This document shows positions 25,106 through 33,650 of a DNA stretch of 64,000 bases, in pieces. The position numbers and the translations under genes are program-made. Numbering within the stretch: the stretch's first letter is position 1; the number at the start of each line of letters is the position of its first letter. The stretch covers positions 310,001 through 374,000 of the forward strand of contig CAUDUM010000001.1 in the NCBI GenBank assembly GCA_958452575.1. Direction: 5' to 3'. The notes under the pieces are model-generated. The model saw nothing but the letters and a program-made list of their open reading frames with translations, was not told where the DNA came from and ran no database searches. The stretch comes from an uncultured Eggerthellaceae bacterium (GTDB lineage: Bacteria; Actinomycetota; Coriobacteriia; Coriobacteriales; Eggerthellaceae).

Positions 25106-25130
25106 CCATTAGAGTAACTCTAAAAGACAA
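25106..25130 (-). promoter_or_regulatory. MerR operator 5 within a 19-bp-spaced phosphatase promoter
   Basis: Operator TTAGAGTAACTCTAA at 25109-25123. On the minus strand TTGTCT (25130-25125) is followed by a 19-bp spacer filled by the operator and then TATGTG. The long spacer is the classical MerR-activated arrangement; the -10 is weak. Confidence 0.6.
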
Positions 25131-25251
25131 TCTTGCACTATAGGATTATATGTCTACCGTATTGGTGGCATAGCGTTTGTATAATGAACATATCTTATTG
25201 TTCGGATCGATTAACGCATCCTTCTTGTCGATCCCCTATCGAAAGGCGGCT

Positions 25252-25833
25252 ATGATGAACAGAACCGCTTCCCTGTACGCCCGCATCGTTTCCGTGTGCT
25301 TTATCAGCTGCATCCTGGTTTTTGCCGGAGCAGTTCTTTCTGCATGCGGTCCTGATCATGAGCAGGCGATACGCGACTCTTTGACGCAGGAGCTTGATTC
25401 CATCAAAAACCTGGACGAGGCATTCGTCGCCGATCTCGAATCCGCCTCCGGCGTCTCCGCACTCGAGGAGTTCGGTATAGATCCTAAAGAGTTCTTCACG
25501 TCCTATCTTTCCGGATTCGATTACACCATCGACGAGGTTGCCGTCGACGGCGAAACCGCGAGCGCAACTGTGACGCTCACCACCAAAAGCTACACCGAGC
25601 TCAACGATGCGATCCAGTCCAATCTCGATGCGCTGGTTTCCGATGACTCCCTGTACACGTTGAGCGAAGAAGAAGTGTATGCGAAAATCGGTCAAACCGT
25701 GATGGACACCATCGATGGATTGTCCCCCGTCCAGACCGAGCCGATCACCATTACCTATGAGTTGATCGATAACACCTGGACGCCCACGGAAGAATCTCAA
25801 GCCGCCATCGATGAAGCTCTGATGACGAGCTAA
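25252..25833 (+). CDS. Putative lipoprotein of unknown function
   Basis: 193 aa. A lipoprotein signal peptide has a hydrophobic core at about residues 12-30 and the lipobox LSAC with Cys32. The mature part is acidic, soluble and repeat-free, with a beta-rich segment (YTIDEVAVDGETASATVTLTT) similar in style to small Gram-positive lipoproteins of the DUF5105/DUF4878 kind; I cannot assign a family with certainty. The paired ATGs at 25252/25255 follow gaaaggcggc. A TATAAT at 25180-25185 is a likely -10, and MerR operators 4 and 5 lie upstream. Its 3' end overlaps the convergent thioesterase by 4 nt. Confidence 0.75.
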   Translation: MMNRTASLYARIVSVCFISCILVFAGAVLSACGPDHEQAIRDSLTQELDSIKNLDEAFVADLESASGVSALEEFGIDPKEFFTSYLSGFDYTIDEVAVDGETASATVTLTTKSYTELNDAIQSNLDALVSDDSLYTLSEEEVYAKIGQTVMDTIDGLSPVQTEPITITYELIDNTWTPTEESQAAIDEALMTS

Positions 25834-26273
25834 TCGTCCAACGCTTCTTGGTAAAGAAGAAAGAGCTCGGGGGTCGCCTTCTTCATGCTTACGGGTTTGA
25901 AGGTGGCGGCCTCCACTATGCAGTGGACGCTCTTTCCGCTGCAATTGGGTTTCGCTCCTGATTCCATCGCCTCTCGCGATTCGAATATCTCATAAGAGAA
26001 CACGACTTTCATTTGCGTCAACGCGTCCACCTTGGTCCGCACGACGGGCTTGTCGCCGTAATGGAGAGGTTTTCCGTAATGCAGTTCGACGGAAACGACC
26101 GGCGACTGAAATCCCTCGCGCTCGATCCGCTCATAGGGGTAGCCGAGCTCCTCTAACAGCCTCGTGCGCGCATCTTCGAAATACAGGACGTAGTTGGCGT
26201 GATGGACGATTCCCATCATGTCCGTCTCGCCGTACCTGATCGCAAAGGGCATTATGCATGGCGTCTGCGACAT
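25830..26273 (-). CDS. Hot-dog fold acyl-CoA thioesterase (4HBT/YbgC-like)
   Basis: 147 aa. The signature RYGETDMMGIVHHANYVLYFEDAR holds the catalytic Asp18. Small single-domain 4HBT enzymes hydrolyse acyl- or aroyl-CoA. It is divergent from menA with only 40 nt between starts, and menaquinone synthesis needs a 1,4-dihydroxy-2-naphthoyl-CoA thioesterase of this fold, so that substrate is a reasonable guess. Aryl-acetyl-CoA from the PaaK/Ior genes is an alternative. Confidence 0.85.
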   Translation of the reverse strand: MSQTPCIMPFAIRYGETDMMGIVHHANYVLYFEDARTRLLEELGYPYERIEREGFQSPVVSVELHYGKPLHYGDKPVVRTKVDALTQMKVVFSYEIFESREAMESGAKPNCSGKSVHCIVEAATFKPVSMKKATPELFLLYQEALDD

Positions 26274-26300
26274 TTAAGATTCCACCTTCCGCCAATCGGC

Positions 26301-26306
26301 TACAAT
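26301..26306 (+). promoter_or_regulatory. Putative menA -10 element, leaderless mRNA
   Basis: TACAAT ends exactly 7 nt before the ATG at 26314, the same geometry as at hflX, with no Shine-Dalgarno. No clear -35. Confidence 0.45.
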
Positions 26307-26313
26307 GTTTCGT

Positions 26314-27276
26314 ATGGATACTATCGTAACGCACCAAGAAGCATGTGAGCGCCCTGGCTACGGGCGATTCACTCCTTTGATGGCGCTTCAAATCGCTGCT
26401 CCCCACACGTGGCCTGCCGCCATTTTGCCGGCGTTGGTGGCAATGGCATGCGCTGCCGCCCAAGGGTTTTCCATCTCCGCTATCATGGCCATAATCCTGT
26501 TGGTGATATGCGTGCTTATGCAAGCAGCTGTCAATACGTTCAACGACTATTACGACTACGTCAAGGGTTCCGACTCCTCTGACGACAACGTCGATCCAAC
26601 CGATGCCGTTCTCGTCTACAACAACGTCAACCCCCGCTCGGCATTGGCGCTTGCAATCGGTTTTCTTGTCGCGGCTTATATCCTGGGTGCGTACGTGATC
26701 TGGCAGGCTGGATGGATTCCCTTGGCGATTGGCGTAGTGGGCGCCGTAGTCGTGGTTCTGTACTCCGCTGGAAAAACGCCGATTTCCTACCTCCCTATCG
26801 GGGAGCTGATGAGCGGCGTGGTCATGGGCGGCTTGATCCCGCTTGCATGTTACCAAGCGCTGACAGGATCTTTCGATTTGATTATGCTTGTCTGGGCCCT
26901 TCCCACCATCATCGGGGTTGGGTTGATCATGCTTACCAACAACACATGCGACATCGAGAAGGACATCGAATCGGGCCGCAAGACGCTCTCGGTCATCCTT
27001 GGTCGCCAGAATGCCCGTACTCTCTATCATGCGCTTGTTTGGGTGTGGATCGCGCTTATCATCGTGAACATCCTCATCTGGTTCGCCGCCGGATGGCCCG
27101 TGCTGATCTTCATGCTTGCTGCAAGCATACCTTTGCTCAAGGCGCTTCTTTCCAACCCTCTGGCGCCTCCTGCACGCATCGGTGCGATGGCGCAGATCTG
27201 CAGCGTCAACATCGCGCTGGGAGCCTTTTACGCCGCGGCGGTTTTCGCGAGCGGCGCGACGACGCTTGTCCTATAG
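26314..27276 (+). CDS. menA: 1,4-dihydroxy-2-naphthoate polyprenyltransferase (UbiA family)
   Basis: Integral membrane prenyltransferase that attaches the isoprenoid tail in menaquinone synthesis. It is about 320 aa with eight or nine membrane helices. The first Asp-rich prenyl-diphosphate/Mg motif NDYYDYVKGSD is at residues 77-87; the second motif, NNTCDIEKDIESGRKT, is near residue 212. The family pattern fits MenA best. I chose the ATG at 26314, which lies 7 nt after TACAAT (leaderless candidate); another in-frame ATG at 26305 overlaps that element. A small membrane protein gene follows 36 nt downstream. Confidence 0.88.
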   Translation: MDTIVTHQEACERPGYGRFTPLMALQIAAPHTWPAAILPALVAMACAAAQGFSISAIMAIILLVICVLMQAAVNTFNDYYDYVKGSDSSDDNVDPTDAVLVYNNVNPRSALALAIGFLVAAYILGAYVIWQAGWIPLAIGVVGAVVVVLYSAGKTPISYLPIGELMSGVVMGGLIPLACYQALTGSFDLIMLVWALPTIIGVGLIMLTNNTCDIEKDIESGRKTLSVILGRQNARTLYHALVWVWIALIIVNILIWFAAGWPVLIFMLAASIPLLKALLSNPLAPPARIGAMAQICSVNIALGAFYAAAVFASGATTLVL

Positions 27277-27312
27277 ATGGCAAACGGCCATAGATAAGGA
27301 GCCTCAAAGCTA

Positions 27313-27837
27313 ATGGACGGTTTAACAACGGTTTCATTCATTATCGCGATCGTATGCACGGTCGTCGCGGTCGCTTTTACTTGGCAGTTCGCACATGGCC
27401 AGTGGCTGCTTTTTCTGGTCGGACGCGGGGTGTTCGAAGAAAACGAGGCCAAACGTGCAAAGGCGGTTGCATGCGGTAAGCGCATGGCGTTCGTTACCGG
27501 CGCGTTCGCGTTGCTCACGGTCACGATCCTTGTGTACAAATTCGCCGAAATCAATGCGAACGAGGTGCTGCGCTCTGCGGGGCTTATGGCCAACAACGCG
27601 GCGTTTCTGCTGTTCATCGTCGCGCTCATTGCGTTCTACGCGATGCAGCGCATGGACAAGTCCAAAGAGGCGAAGCTCGAAAAAGTGGATAAGAACGACA
27701 CGTCTTCAGCCTCCGCACGGATGGCGCGACGTGCTCAAAAAGCACGGGTTGATTCCTTCCCCACCGCCACGTTGATCTTCTTGATCTGCATCGCAGTCAT
27801 CGCGTTCGGTTTAGGGTTGCTGTTCAGCGCGATATAA
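27313..27837 (+). CDS. Small four-helix membrane protein, unknown function
   Basis: 174 aa, unrecognised. Predicted membrane segments at about residues 7-26, 58-77, 95-113 and 152-172. A charged Lys/Glu/Asp-rich cytoplasmic loop lies between helices 3 and 4 (about 115-148). The topology suggests a DUF3784-like or SdpI-like small membrane protein, but no diagnostic motif is seen. It is co-directional with menA (36-nt gap) and convergent with gluQ (23-nt gap). The ATG follows ataaggagcctc, a good ribosome-binding site. Confidence 0.75.
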   Translation: MDGLTTVSFIIAIVCTVVAVAFTWQFAHGQWLLFLVGRGVFEENEAKRAKAVACGKRMAFVTGAFALLTVTILVYKFAEINANEVLRSAGLMANNAAFLLFIVALIAFYAMQRMDKSKEAKLEKVDKNDTSSASARMARRAQKARVDSFPTATLIFLICIAVIAFGLGLLFSAI

Positions 27838-27860
27838 CCGTAGGTCGGATGCTGCGACAG

Positions 27861-28817
27861 CTAGGACCAGCGAATCTGCACGAGATCGGGGAAAGAACGC
27901 GCAACGCGCGCAATGTCGAATCCCCACAGAAGCTGCTCCGGCAATGCAGGCTCATCCTCCTCTGTTATGCCGGTCAGCCAAGCGATATGCCCAATCACTC
28001 CAGCTGGAGTCTTGAACCGCTCTAATAGCGCCTCTAGCGATGCGTCATGGTCTCGTTTGGACAATCGTCTGTCCTGCTCCGCAACAAGCAGGGGGACGTG
28101 GGCATAGACAGGCTGTGAATACCCGAGAATATCCTGAAGGTACATCTGCTGCGGAGTCGAGCAGAGCAGATCCATACCGCGCACGATCGATGTGATCCCC
28201 TGCTCGGCATCGTCGACGACGACGGCTAGTTGATAAGCGAAAGCTCCGTCTGAGCGTCGGATGAGAAAATCACCGCACTCGGTGTCGAGCGTTTGACCGT
28301 ACGGGCCCTGGATCAGATCGACAAAGGAATAGTCGAGATGCGGCACAATGAGACGGATCGCGGGATCCTTGAGCGCCGCACGCTGCTGTCGCTCTTCATC
28401 GGAAAGCGATCGACACGTGCCCGGATACACAAGCTTCTCCCCCCTATGAGGGGCTGAGGCAGCATGCAGATCCGCTCGCGAGCAGAAGCAGGGGTAGATA
28501 AGATCCTTTTGCGCCAACATGTCGTAAGCGGCACGGTACGCCTCTTCCCTGTCGTGTTGGAAAAACGGACCCTCGTCCCATGTGAGGCCGAGCATCTCAA
28601 AATCGTTTTGGACTCCGTCGATGTATTCGGGCTTCGAGCGCTGCTGATCGAGGTCCTCGATGCGCAACACGATGCGGCCATCTTGGGACTTGGCGATGAG
28701 CCACGCCATCAACGCGGCAAAGATGTTTCCGGCGTGCATGCGCCCAGTGGGAGAAGGAGCGAACCTCCCCACTACCGGATGATTGCATTCCTTGTATGGT
28801 ACTTTGCTGGTGCTCAT
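27861..28817 (-). CDS. gluQ: Glutamyl-Q tRNA(Asp) synthetase
   Basis: Truncated GluRS paralogue that charges glutamate onto queuosine of tRNA-Asp in known cases. It is 318 aa and lacks the anticodon-binding domain of a full GluRS (about 470 aa). The HIGH-like motif is PSPTGRMHAGN (residues 21-31), a zinc-type YPCFCSRADL segment is near 110, and the KMSKS-like LSKRDHDASL is near 255. It is downstream of paaK on the same strand, with a 63-nt gap containing an inverted repeat. Confidence 0.9.
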   Translation of the reverse strand: MSTSKVPYKECNHPVVGRFAPSPTGRMHAGNIFAALMAWLIAKSQDGRIVLRIEDLDQQRSKPEYIDGVQNDFEMLGLTWDEGPFFQHDREEAYRAAYDMLAQKDLIYPCFCSRADLHAASAPHRGEKLVYPGTCRSLSDEERQQRAALKDPAIRLIVPHLDYSFVDLIQGPYGQTLDTECGDFLIRRSDGAFAYQLAVVVDDAEQGITSIVRGMDLLCSTPQQMYLQDILGYSQPVYAHVPLLVAEQDRRLSKRDHDASLEALLERFKTPAGVIGHIAWLTGITEEDEPALPEQLLWGFDIARVARSFPDLVQIRWS

Positions 28818-28830
28818 TATGACATGCGGG

Positions 28831-28870
28831 CCATCCGCAACATCGCGTTTGCGAGCGACGTTGCGGATGG
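28831..28870 (-). terminator. Inverted repeat between paaK and gluQ
   Basis: ccatccgcaac / gttgcggatgg, 11-bp perfect stem enclosing a smaller cgc / gcg pair. It is 10 nt after the paaK stop, on the minus-strand transcript, without a T-tract. Confidence 0.5.
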
Positions 28871-28880
28871 GACACCGTTG

Positions 28881-30272
28881 TTATTTGCGACGATCTTCCA
28901 CGTGCTTTGCCTTGCCGGCGGTGCGCTCGATGCCACCAGGTTCCACGAGCTGCACCCTTACGCCCACAAGCAGCACACTCTTAAGCTTTTCGGCGACCGA
29001 AGCGCGGAAGCGATCCATTTCCTTGAAGGAATCAGAGAATGCCTCGGGCTTGATCTCGGTCTGAACCGTCATGCGATCAAGGCCGTTGACCTCCTCGACG
29101 ATGATGCGGTAATGGGGCGTGATGCCTTCGATGGTGGAAAGCACGTCTTCCACCTGGCTGGGGAACACGTTGGTGCCGCGGATGATGAGCATATCATCGC
29201 TACGCGAACGCACCTTCTGCATGCGGGCATGCGTGCGGCCGCATTTGCAAGGCTCGGTGACGACGCGCGTCAGATCGTGCGTGCGATAGCGAAGCACCGG
29301 AATCGCCTGCTTATCGAGCGGGGTGAGGACAAGTTCACCCATCTCGCCTTCAGGCACCGGCTCTCCGGTTTCGGGGTCGATGACTTCCCATAGGAAATGA
29401 TCCTCGGCGATATGCTGCATGTCGCGGCTGGCAAGACACTCGCCCGAGACGCCCGGACCCATGACCTCCGTCAAGCCGTAGTTGTCGGTGCAGACGATAT
29501 GCATACGCTTTTCGATCTCGGCCTTGAGTCCGGGAGGACACGGCTCTCCGCCGAACAAGCCGACGCGCAGGGTCGAGGCCTCCCAATCGTAGCCCATCTT
29601 CTCCCCCACCTCGCAGATATGCAGCGCGTAGGTGGGCGTGGCGACCAGGACCGTCGTCCCGTAGTCCTGAATCATCTGGATATGGCGTTCGGTGTTGCCC
29701 GAGCCCGCCGGAATCATCATGCATCCGAGCTTTTGAAGGCCGTAATGCAATCCGAAACCTCCGGTGAACATGCCGTAGCCGAAGGCCATTTGAACACGAT
29801 CGCTTGGCACGACGCCCGCCATTTGGGACAGACGCGCAATGCAATCACTCCAGACCTCCATGTCATGTTGGTTGTAACCGACGACGATGGGCTTGCCGGT
29901 GGTTCCGGACGAGGCGTGCAATTCGACGACTTGATCGAGCGGAACCGCGAACAGGCCGTAAGGGAACGTGTCGCGTAAAGCCGTCTTGTCAGTGAAGGGA
30001 AGCTTGCGCACATCGTCGAGCGTGCGAATGTCGGAGGGGCTAACACCCATTTCGTCCATTTTTTGACGATACCAGGGCACACGCTCATAGGTCCATTCGA
30101 CCTGGGCGATGAGCTTCTCCAGCTGGATGGCGCGAATACGTTCGCGTGAAGAGCATTCGATCGCGCGATCGAAGATAGGCAGACGGTCAAAATCGCCTGC
30201 ATTGGCTGCGGCAAGGGCCGCGCCTTTCTTGCTGACGTCGACTGTAGCAGATACGGATTCCGCTGCGTTCAT
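28881..30272 (-). CDS. paaK: Phenylacetate--CoA ligase (copy 1)
   Basis: AMP-forming aryl-acetate CoA ligase of the ANL superfamily. It is 463 aa. The phosphate loop SSGTTGKP is at residues 121-128, the AMP-binding TDNYGLTEVMGPG segment at about 265-277, and the C-terminal hinge and TEIKPEAFSD region follow. The ATG at 30272 follows aggaggaacgtt; the longer frame to 30347 overlaps the ACT gene. It lies directly after the ACT-domain gene (10-nt gap) in an FHA-iorA-iorB-ACT-paaK transcript. It probably activates phenyl- or indole-acetate, or works in reverse on the Ior product. A second copy is at 35543-36841. Confidence 0.93.
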   Translation of the reverse strand: MNAAESVSATVDVSKKGAALAAANAGDFDRLPIFDRAIECSSRERIRAIQLEKLIAQVEWTYERVPWYRQKMDEMGVSPSDIRTLDDVRKLPFTDKTALRDTFPYGLFAVPLDQVVELHASSGTTGKPIVVGYNQHDMEVWSDCIARLSQMAGVVPSDRVQMAFGYGMFTGGFGLHYGLQKLGCMMIPAGSGNTERHIQMIQDYGTTVLVATPTYALHICEVGEKMGYDWEASTLRVGLFGGEPCPPGLKAEIEKRMHIVCTDNYGLTEVMGPGVSGECLASRDMQHIAEDHFLWEVIDPETGEPVPEGEMGELVLTPLDKQAIPVLRYRTHDLTRVVTEPCKCGRTHARMQKVRSRSDDMLIIRGTNVFPSQVEDVLSTIEGITPHYRIIVEEVNGLDRMTVQTEIKPEAFSDSFKEMDRFRASVAEKLKSVLLVGVRVQLVEPGGIERTAGKAKHVEDRRK

Positions 30273-30282
30273 AACGTTCCTC

Positions 30283-30717
30283 CTACTGCTGGTCGACCGC
30301 AAGCGAAGCGGCGATCTCCTCGAGGCCGGCAAGCTCGACCGGCTCATCTTTCAGAATCTCCTCCGCATGAGCGATATCCTCCACGGAGACGGCGATAAAC
30401 GTTGAGATAAGGGAATACGTGTAGGAGACATTGAGGCCTCGACCGGACAATATTCCCATCACTCGCGCCAGCTCGCCCGGTCGGTCGACGAGCCGCAGGC
30501 AAAGCACCTCTGATTTGACCGAGGCCGACCCCATGCCGCCCAATACATCAAGCGCTTTGTCGGGATCGTCGACGATGAAGCGCACGATGCCGTAATCGCC
30601 GGTATCCGAGGCGCTGAAGCCGCGCACGTTGACATGCGCGGCTTCAAAGGCGTCGAGTACGCGATGAAGATGGCCGGGGCGACTTTCTAAAAACACGCTG
30701 ATTTGAGGAACGCTCAT
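30283..30717 (-). CDS. Tandem ACT-domain protein (copy 1)
   Basis: 144 aa made of two ACT domains: about residues 4-66 (ISVFLESRPGHLHRVLDAFE) and about 70-135 (LCLRLVDRPGELARVMGILS). ACT pairs bind amino acids; free-standing ones next to paaK/ior genes are thought to sense aromatic amino acids or allosterically control the ligase. The ATG at 30717 is preceded by aaggagat. It is paralogous to the protein at 35100-35528. Confidence 0.9.
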   Translation of the reverse strand: MSVPQISVFLESRPGHLHRVLDAFEAAHVNVRGFSASDTGDYGIVRFIVDDPDKALDVLGGMGSASVKSEVLCLRLVDRPGELARVMGILSGRGLNVSYTYSLISTFIAVSVEDIAHAEEILKDEPVELAGLEEIAASLAVDQQ

Positions 30718-30727
30718 CTGTATCTCC

Positions 30728-31321
30728 TTACTGAGCTGCGGATTCCGCGAAAGAGCGACCAGCATGGAACGCCTTGAGGTTGGCATCCACCGTCTTTTGC
30801 GGAACGCGTTGGCGGATGACGCTCTCCCATGCCTGCACGGCAAACGGCAGACGCGTGGAAAGCGCGCCGAGCAGCACGACGTTCACGGATTTCGGGCTGC
30901 CGATCTCAAGCGCCAACCTTCCTGCGGGGATGAGCGTCGCGCCCAGATCGAGCAGCTGGCCGCGCGCGTTGGCTGGCATCGCAGCGCTGCCGATCTGAAC
31001 CGGCAGAGGCTTGATGGTCTCATCCGCCACGAGAAGAAAGCCGCCCTCCTTCAGGTAGGCGAGGTTGCGCAGGGCTTCGGTCGTCTCGAATGAGACGACG
31101 CAGTCGGCGGCGCCCAGATCGGCCACCATCGAGTGCACCTCCTCGCCGAAACGCACGACCGTGGTCACCGCGCCGCCGCGCTGCGCCATGCCATGGATCT
31201 CGGAGACCTTCACGGTGACGCCCGCTTCCAAAGCTGCGTGTGCGAGGATATCGGCGGCGAGGATGGTCCCCTGCCCGCCGACGCCGCACAGAAGGACGGT
31301 TGTGGCTTTCTGGTTAGGCAT
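30728..31321 (-). CDS. iorB: Indolepyruvate ferredoxin oxidoreductase, beta subunit
   Basis: 197 aa, the gamma-type domain of 2-oxoacid:ferredoxin oxidoreductases. VLLCGVGGQGTILAADILA is at the N terminus and SEIHGMAQRGGAVTTVVRFG at about 45-65, both diagnostic. The ATG at 31321 overlaps the iorA stop by 8 nt, so the subunits are translationally coupled. It works with IorA on aryl-pyruvates from transamination of Trp, Phe and Tyr. Confidence 0.95.
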   Translation of the reverse strand: MPNQKATTVLLCGVGGQGTILAADILAHAALEAGVTVKVSEIHGMAQRGGAVTTVVRFGEEVHSMVADLGAADCVVSFETTEALRNLAYLKEGGFLLVADETIKPLPVQIGSAAMPANARGQLLDLGATLIPAGRLALEIGSPKSVNVVLLGALSTRLPFAVQAWESVIRQRVPQKTVDANLKAFHAGRSFAESAAQ

Positions 31322-33077
31322 GGCAGGCTCCCTTCGATGCAGGATGGGTCGAAACGATCGCGCCGCGAGCGCAATACTGTGCGCACTGGCCGCAGCCGAT
31401 GCACAACGACGGATCGATGGAGGCGATGCCGCTGGCGGCATCCTTGCCGATCGCGGGGCAGCCGAGCGTGGGGCAGATGCCGCAGGCGGTGCAGTCGGCC
31501 GTCACCTCGAACGCAGGCTTGACAACACGCTCAAGCAGAACGCAGGGCGCGCGGAACACGATGATCGAAAGCTCGTCATGGGCGCCCGTAGCTTCCTTCA
31601 GCGCCGTGCGCACCGCTTTCATATCGTGAGGATCCACCGTGCGGACATCCTCGATGCCCAAGGCGCGGATGACGCCTTCCAGGTCGAGCTCGCGGCTCGG
31701 TCGATGCTGAAGCGTCTCGCCGTTGAACGGATTGCCCTGGCGTCCCGTCATCGCCGTCGTGCGGTTGTCCAGGATGCAGACGGTGCCCGCACCCTTGTTG
31801 TACACGGTGGAGATCAAGGACGAAAGCCCCGAATGCGCGAACGTCGAATCGCCGATAACGGCGACGACCGGTCGATGTTCCCTGCCGCTAAGGGCCAACT
31901 CGAAACCGTGGGCCATCGAAACGGAGGCACCCATGTCCACGCAGGTGTCCATGGCTGAGAGCGGAGGAAGCGCGCCGAGCGTGTAGCAGCCGATATCGCC
32001 GGTTACGATCGCCTTCATGCGCGAAAGCTCTTTGAAGACAAGGCGATGGGGGCATCCCGGGCACAGCGCGGGCGGACGTCCGGGAAGGCCGGCAGGCGCG
32101 TCCTTGTACGGCGGAACCGAAAGTCCGAATGCGCGTCGGATGAGGCCGGGAGAAAGTTCTCCGTCGCGCGGCAGAGGCTCCGGGAATTCGCATACGGAGA
32201 TCCCTAGTTGGCGCACGGCGTCGGTGAGGTAGGTGGACGCCTCCTCAACGACGTAAAGCTTGTCCACGCCTTCTGCGAAACGCTTGAGCGCGTGCTCGGG
32301 CAAAGGCCACGTAACGCCCAGCTTCAAGACGGAGGCGTCAGGAAGAGCCTCGCGCACATGCTGATAACATGCACCCGCGCACACGATGCCGATGGAGTTA
32401 TCGCGCATCTCAATGCGGTTGAGCTCTGTCTCGTCGGCGAAGGCGCGCATCTGATCGATGCGCTGAAGCTGAACCTTGCGGCGCGGCTTGGCGAATGCAG
32501 GCATCATGACCCAGGCGTCAGGATCTTTAGCATATTCTCCCGAAGGGATGACGTCGCGCTCACCTCGCTCAACGGGCGTCTTGGTGTGGGAGATGCGCAC
32601 AGTGGAGCGCAGGAACACCGGCATATTGCGTTCCTGAGACACCTCGAATGCGGTCTTGGCGAATCGCAGCGCCTCATCGGAGTCAGAAGGCTCCAACATA
32701 AGGATATGAGCAGCCTGTGCGTAATAATGCGAATCCTGCTCGTTCTGCGAGGAGTACATTCCCGGGTCATCGGCCGCCAAGATCACAACCGCACCAGCAC
32801 CAGTACCCGTATAAGCAGCCGTGAACAGCGGGTCAGCGGCCACGTTGACGCCGACGTGCTTCATCGTGACAAGAACCTTGGCGCCCGCCGCGGCGGCACC
32901 GAGACCCACCTCGAGCGCGACCTTCTCGTTGGTGCACCATTCGGCGTACACGCCGTCCTTCTTGGCGAACTCCTCCATCGTCTCGGTAGAGGGCGTTCCG
33001 GGATAGGCCACGCCCACATTGGCGCCGGCTTCCCATGCGCCTTCGGCAATGGCTTCATTGCCCGACATCAGCTCCAT
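31314..33077 (-). CDS. iorA: Indolepyruvate ferredoxin oxidoreductase, alpha subunit
   Basis: Catalytic subunit converting aryl-pyruvates and CoA to aryl-acetyl-CoA, CO2 and reduced ferredoxin. It is 587 aa, of normal length. N-terminal pyrimidine-binding domain (MSGNEAIAEGAWEAG, GYPGTPST-like AYPGTPSTE). TPP-binding domain at about 355-450 with GDIGCYTLG and GDSTFAHSG. The C-terminal two-cluster ferredoxin domain has CTACGICPTLGCPAI and CIGCGQCAQYC. Four cysteines per cluster are present, so electron exit to ferredoxin is intact. Confidence 0.97.
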   Translation of the reverse strand: MELMSGNEAIAEGAWEAGANVGVAYPGTPSTETMEEFAKKDGVYAEWCTNEKVALEVGLGAAAAGAKVLVTMKHVGVNVAADPLFTAAYTGTGAGAVVILAADDPGMYSSQNEQDSHYYAQAAHILMLEPSDSDEALRFAKTAFEVSQERNMPVFLRSTVRISHTKTPVERGERDVIPSGEYAKDPDAWVMMPAFAKPRRKVQLQRIDQMRAFADETELNRIEMRDNSIGIVCAGACYQHVREALPDASVLKLGVTWPLPEHALKRFAEGVDKLYVVEEASTYLTDAVRQLGISVCEFPEPLPRDGELSPGLIRRAFGLSVPPYKDAPAGLPGRPPALCPGCPHRLVFKELSRMKAIVTGDIGCYTLGALPPLSAMDTCVDMGASVSMAHGFELALSGREHRPVVAVIGDSTFAHSGLSSLISTVYNKGAGTVCILDNRTTAMTGRQGNPFNGETLQHRPSRELDLEGVIRALGIEDVRTVDPHDMKAVRTALKEATGAHDELSIIVFRAPCVLLERVVKPAFEVTADCTACGICPTLGCPAIGKDAASGIASIDPSLCIGCGQCAQYCARGAIVSTHPASKGACHA

Positions 33078-33116
33078 ATGGTATCCCCCTTCGTTCGCAT
33101 CAAGCGCTCGTTTACG

Positions 33117-33560
33117 CTATTCGTCCTGGTACTGCAGGCAAAACGCCCCGATCTGGACGATATCGCCGGGTTTGAGCGCGTGCTCGCCGATGCTTTTGTT
33201 GTTGATCCACACGCCGTTGAAAGAATTGCAGTCCTTGATAACCCATCCGCCATCGACGGGCACGAGCTCCGCATGCTGGCGGGACACCGTCATATCGTTG
33301 AGGAACAGTCCGCATTGCGGATTACGCCCGATCGATAGAGGCTGGTCGCCCAGATCGAACACGACTCCGGTTTGGGGTCCCCTCACAACGCGCATGGTGG
33401 CATGCGACGGAGTGGGATCATGCTCGATGGCGGGAACGCCCTCGTCGAGCGTGATCGGTTGGAAGCTCTGCGTCGAGCCTTTCAGCTTGAAGCCGCATGC
33501 AGGGCATGCGGCGGAATTGGTCGGCAGCGCCGAACCGCACACCGGGCAGCTATCGGTCAT
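33117..33560 (-). CDS. Zinc-ribbon + FHA domain protein
   Basis: 147 aa. The N-terminal double-CxxC zinc ribbon has CPVC (residues 5-8) and CPAC (19-22). After a linker, an FHA domain (about 60-147) has intact phosphothreonine-binding residues: GR in SIGRNPQC, SRQHA, and NG in NSFNGV. Such proteins read Ser/Thr-kinase phosphorylation. It sits between the carboxypeptidase gene and iorA (39-nt gap), so it is likely co-transcribed with iorAB. The ATG at 33560 follows aggatggac. Confidence 0.9.
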   Translation of the reverse strand: MTDSCPVCGSALPTNSAACPACGFKLKGSTQSFQPITLDEGVPAIEHDPTPSHATMRVVRGPQTGVVFDLGDQPLSIGRNPQCGLFLNDMTVSRQHAELVPVDGGWVIKDCNSFNGVWINNKSIGEHALKPGDIVQIGAFCLQYQDE

Positions 33561-33650
33561 ATGTCCATCCTCCTTTATCTCATGCACGTCGCATCTGAAA
33601 AACCAAAGAATAGACGGACGTGCGGACGCATTGCATTCTAAGACGCGCTT

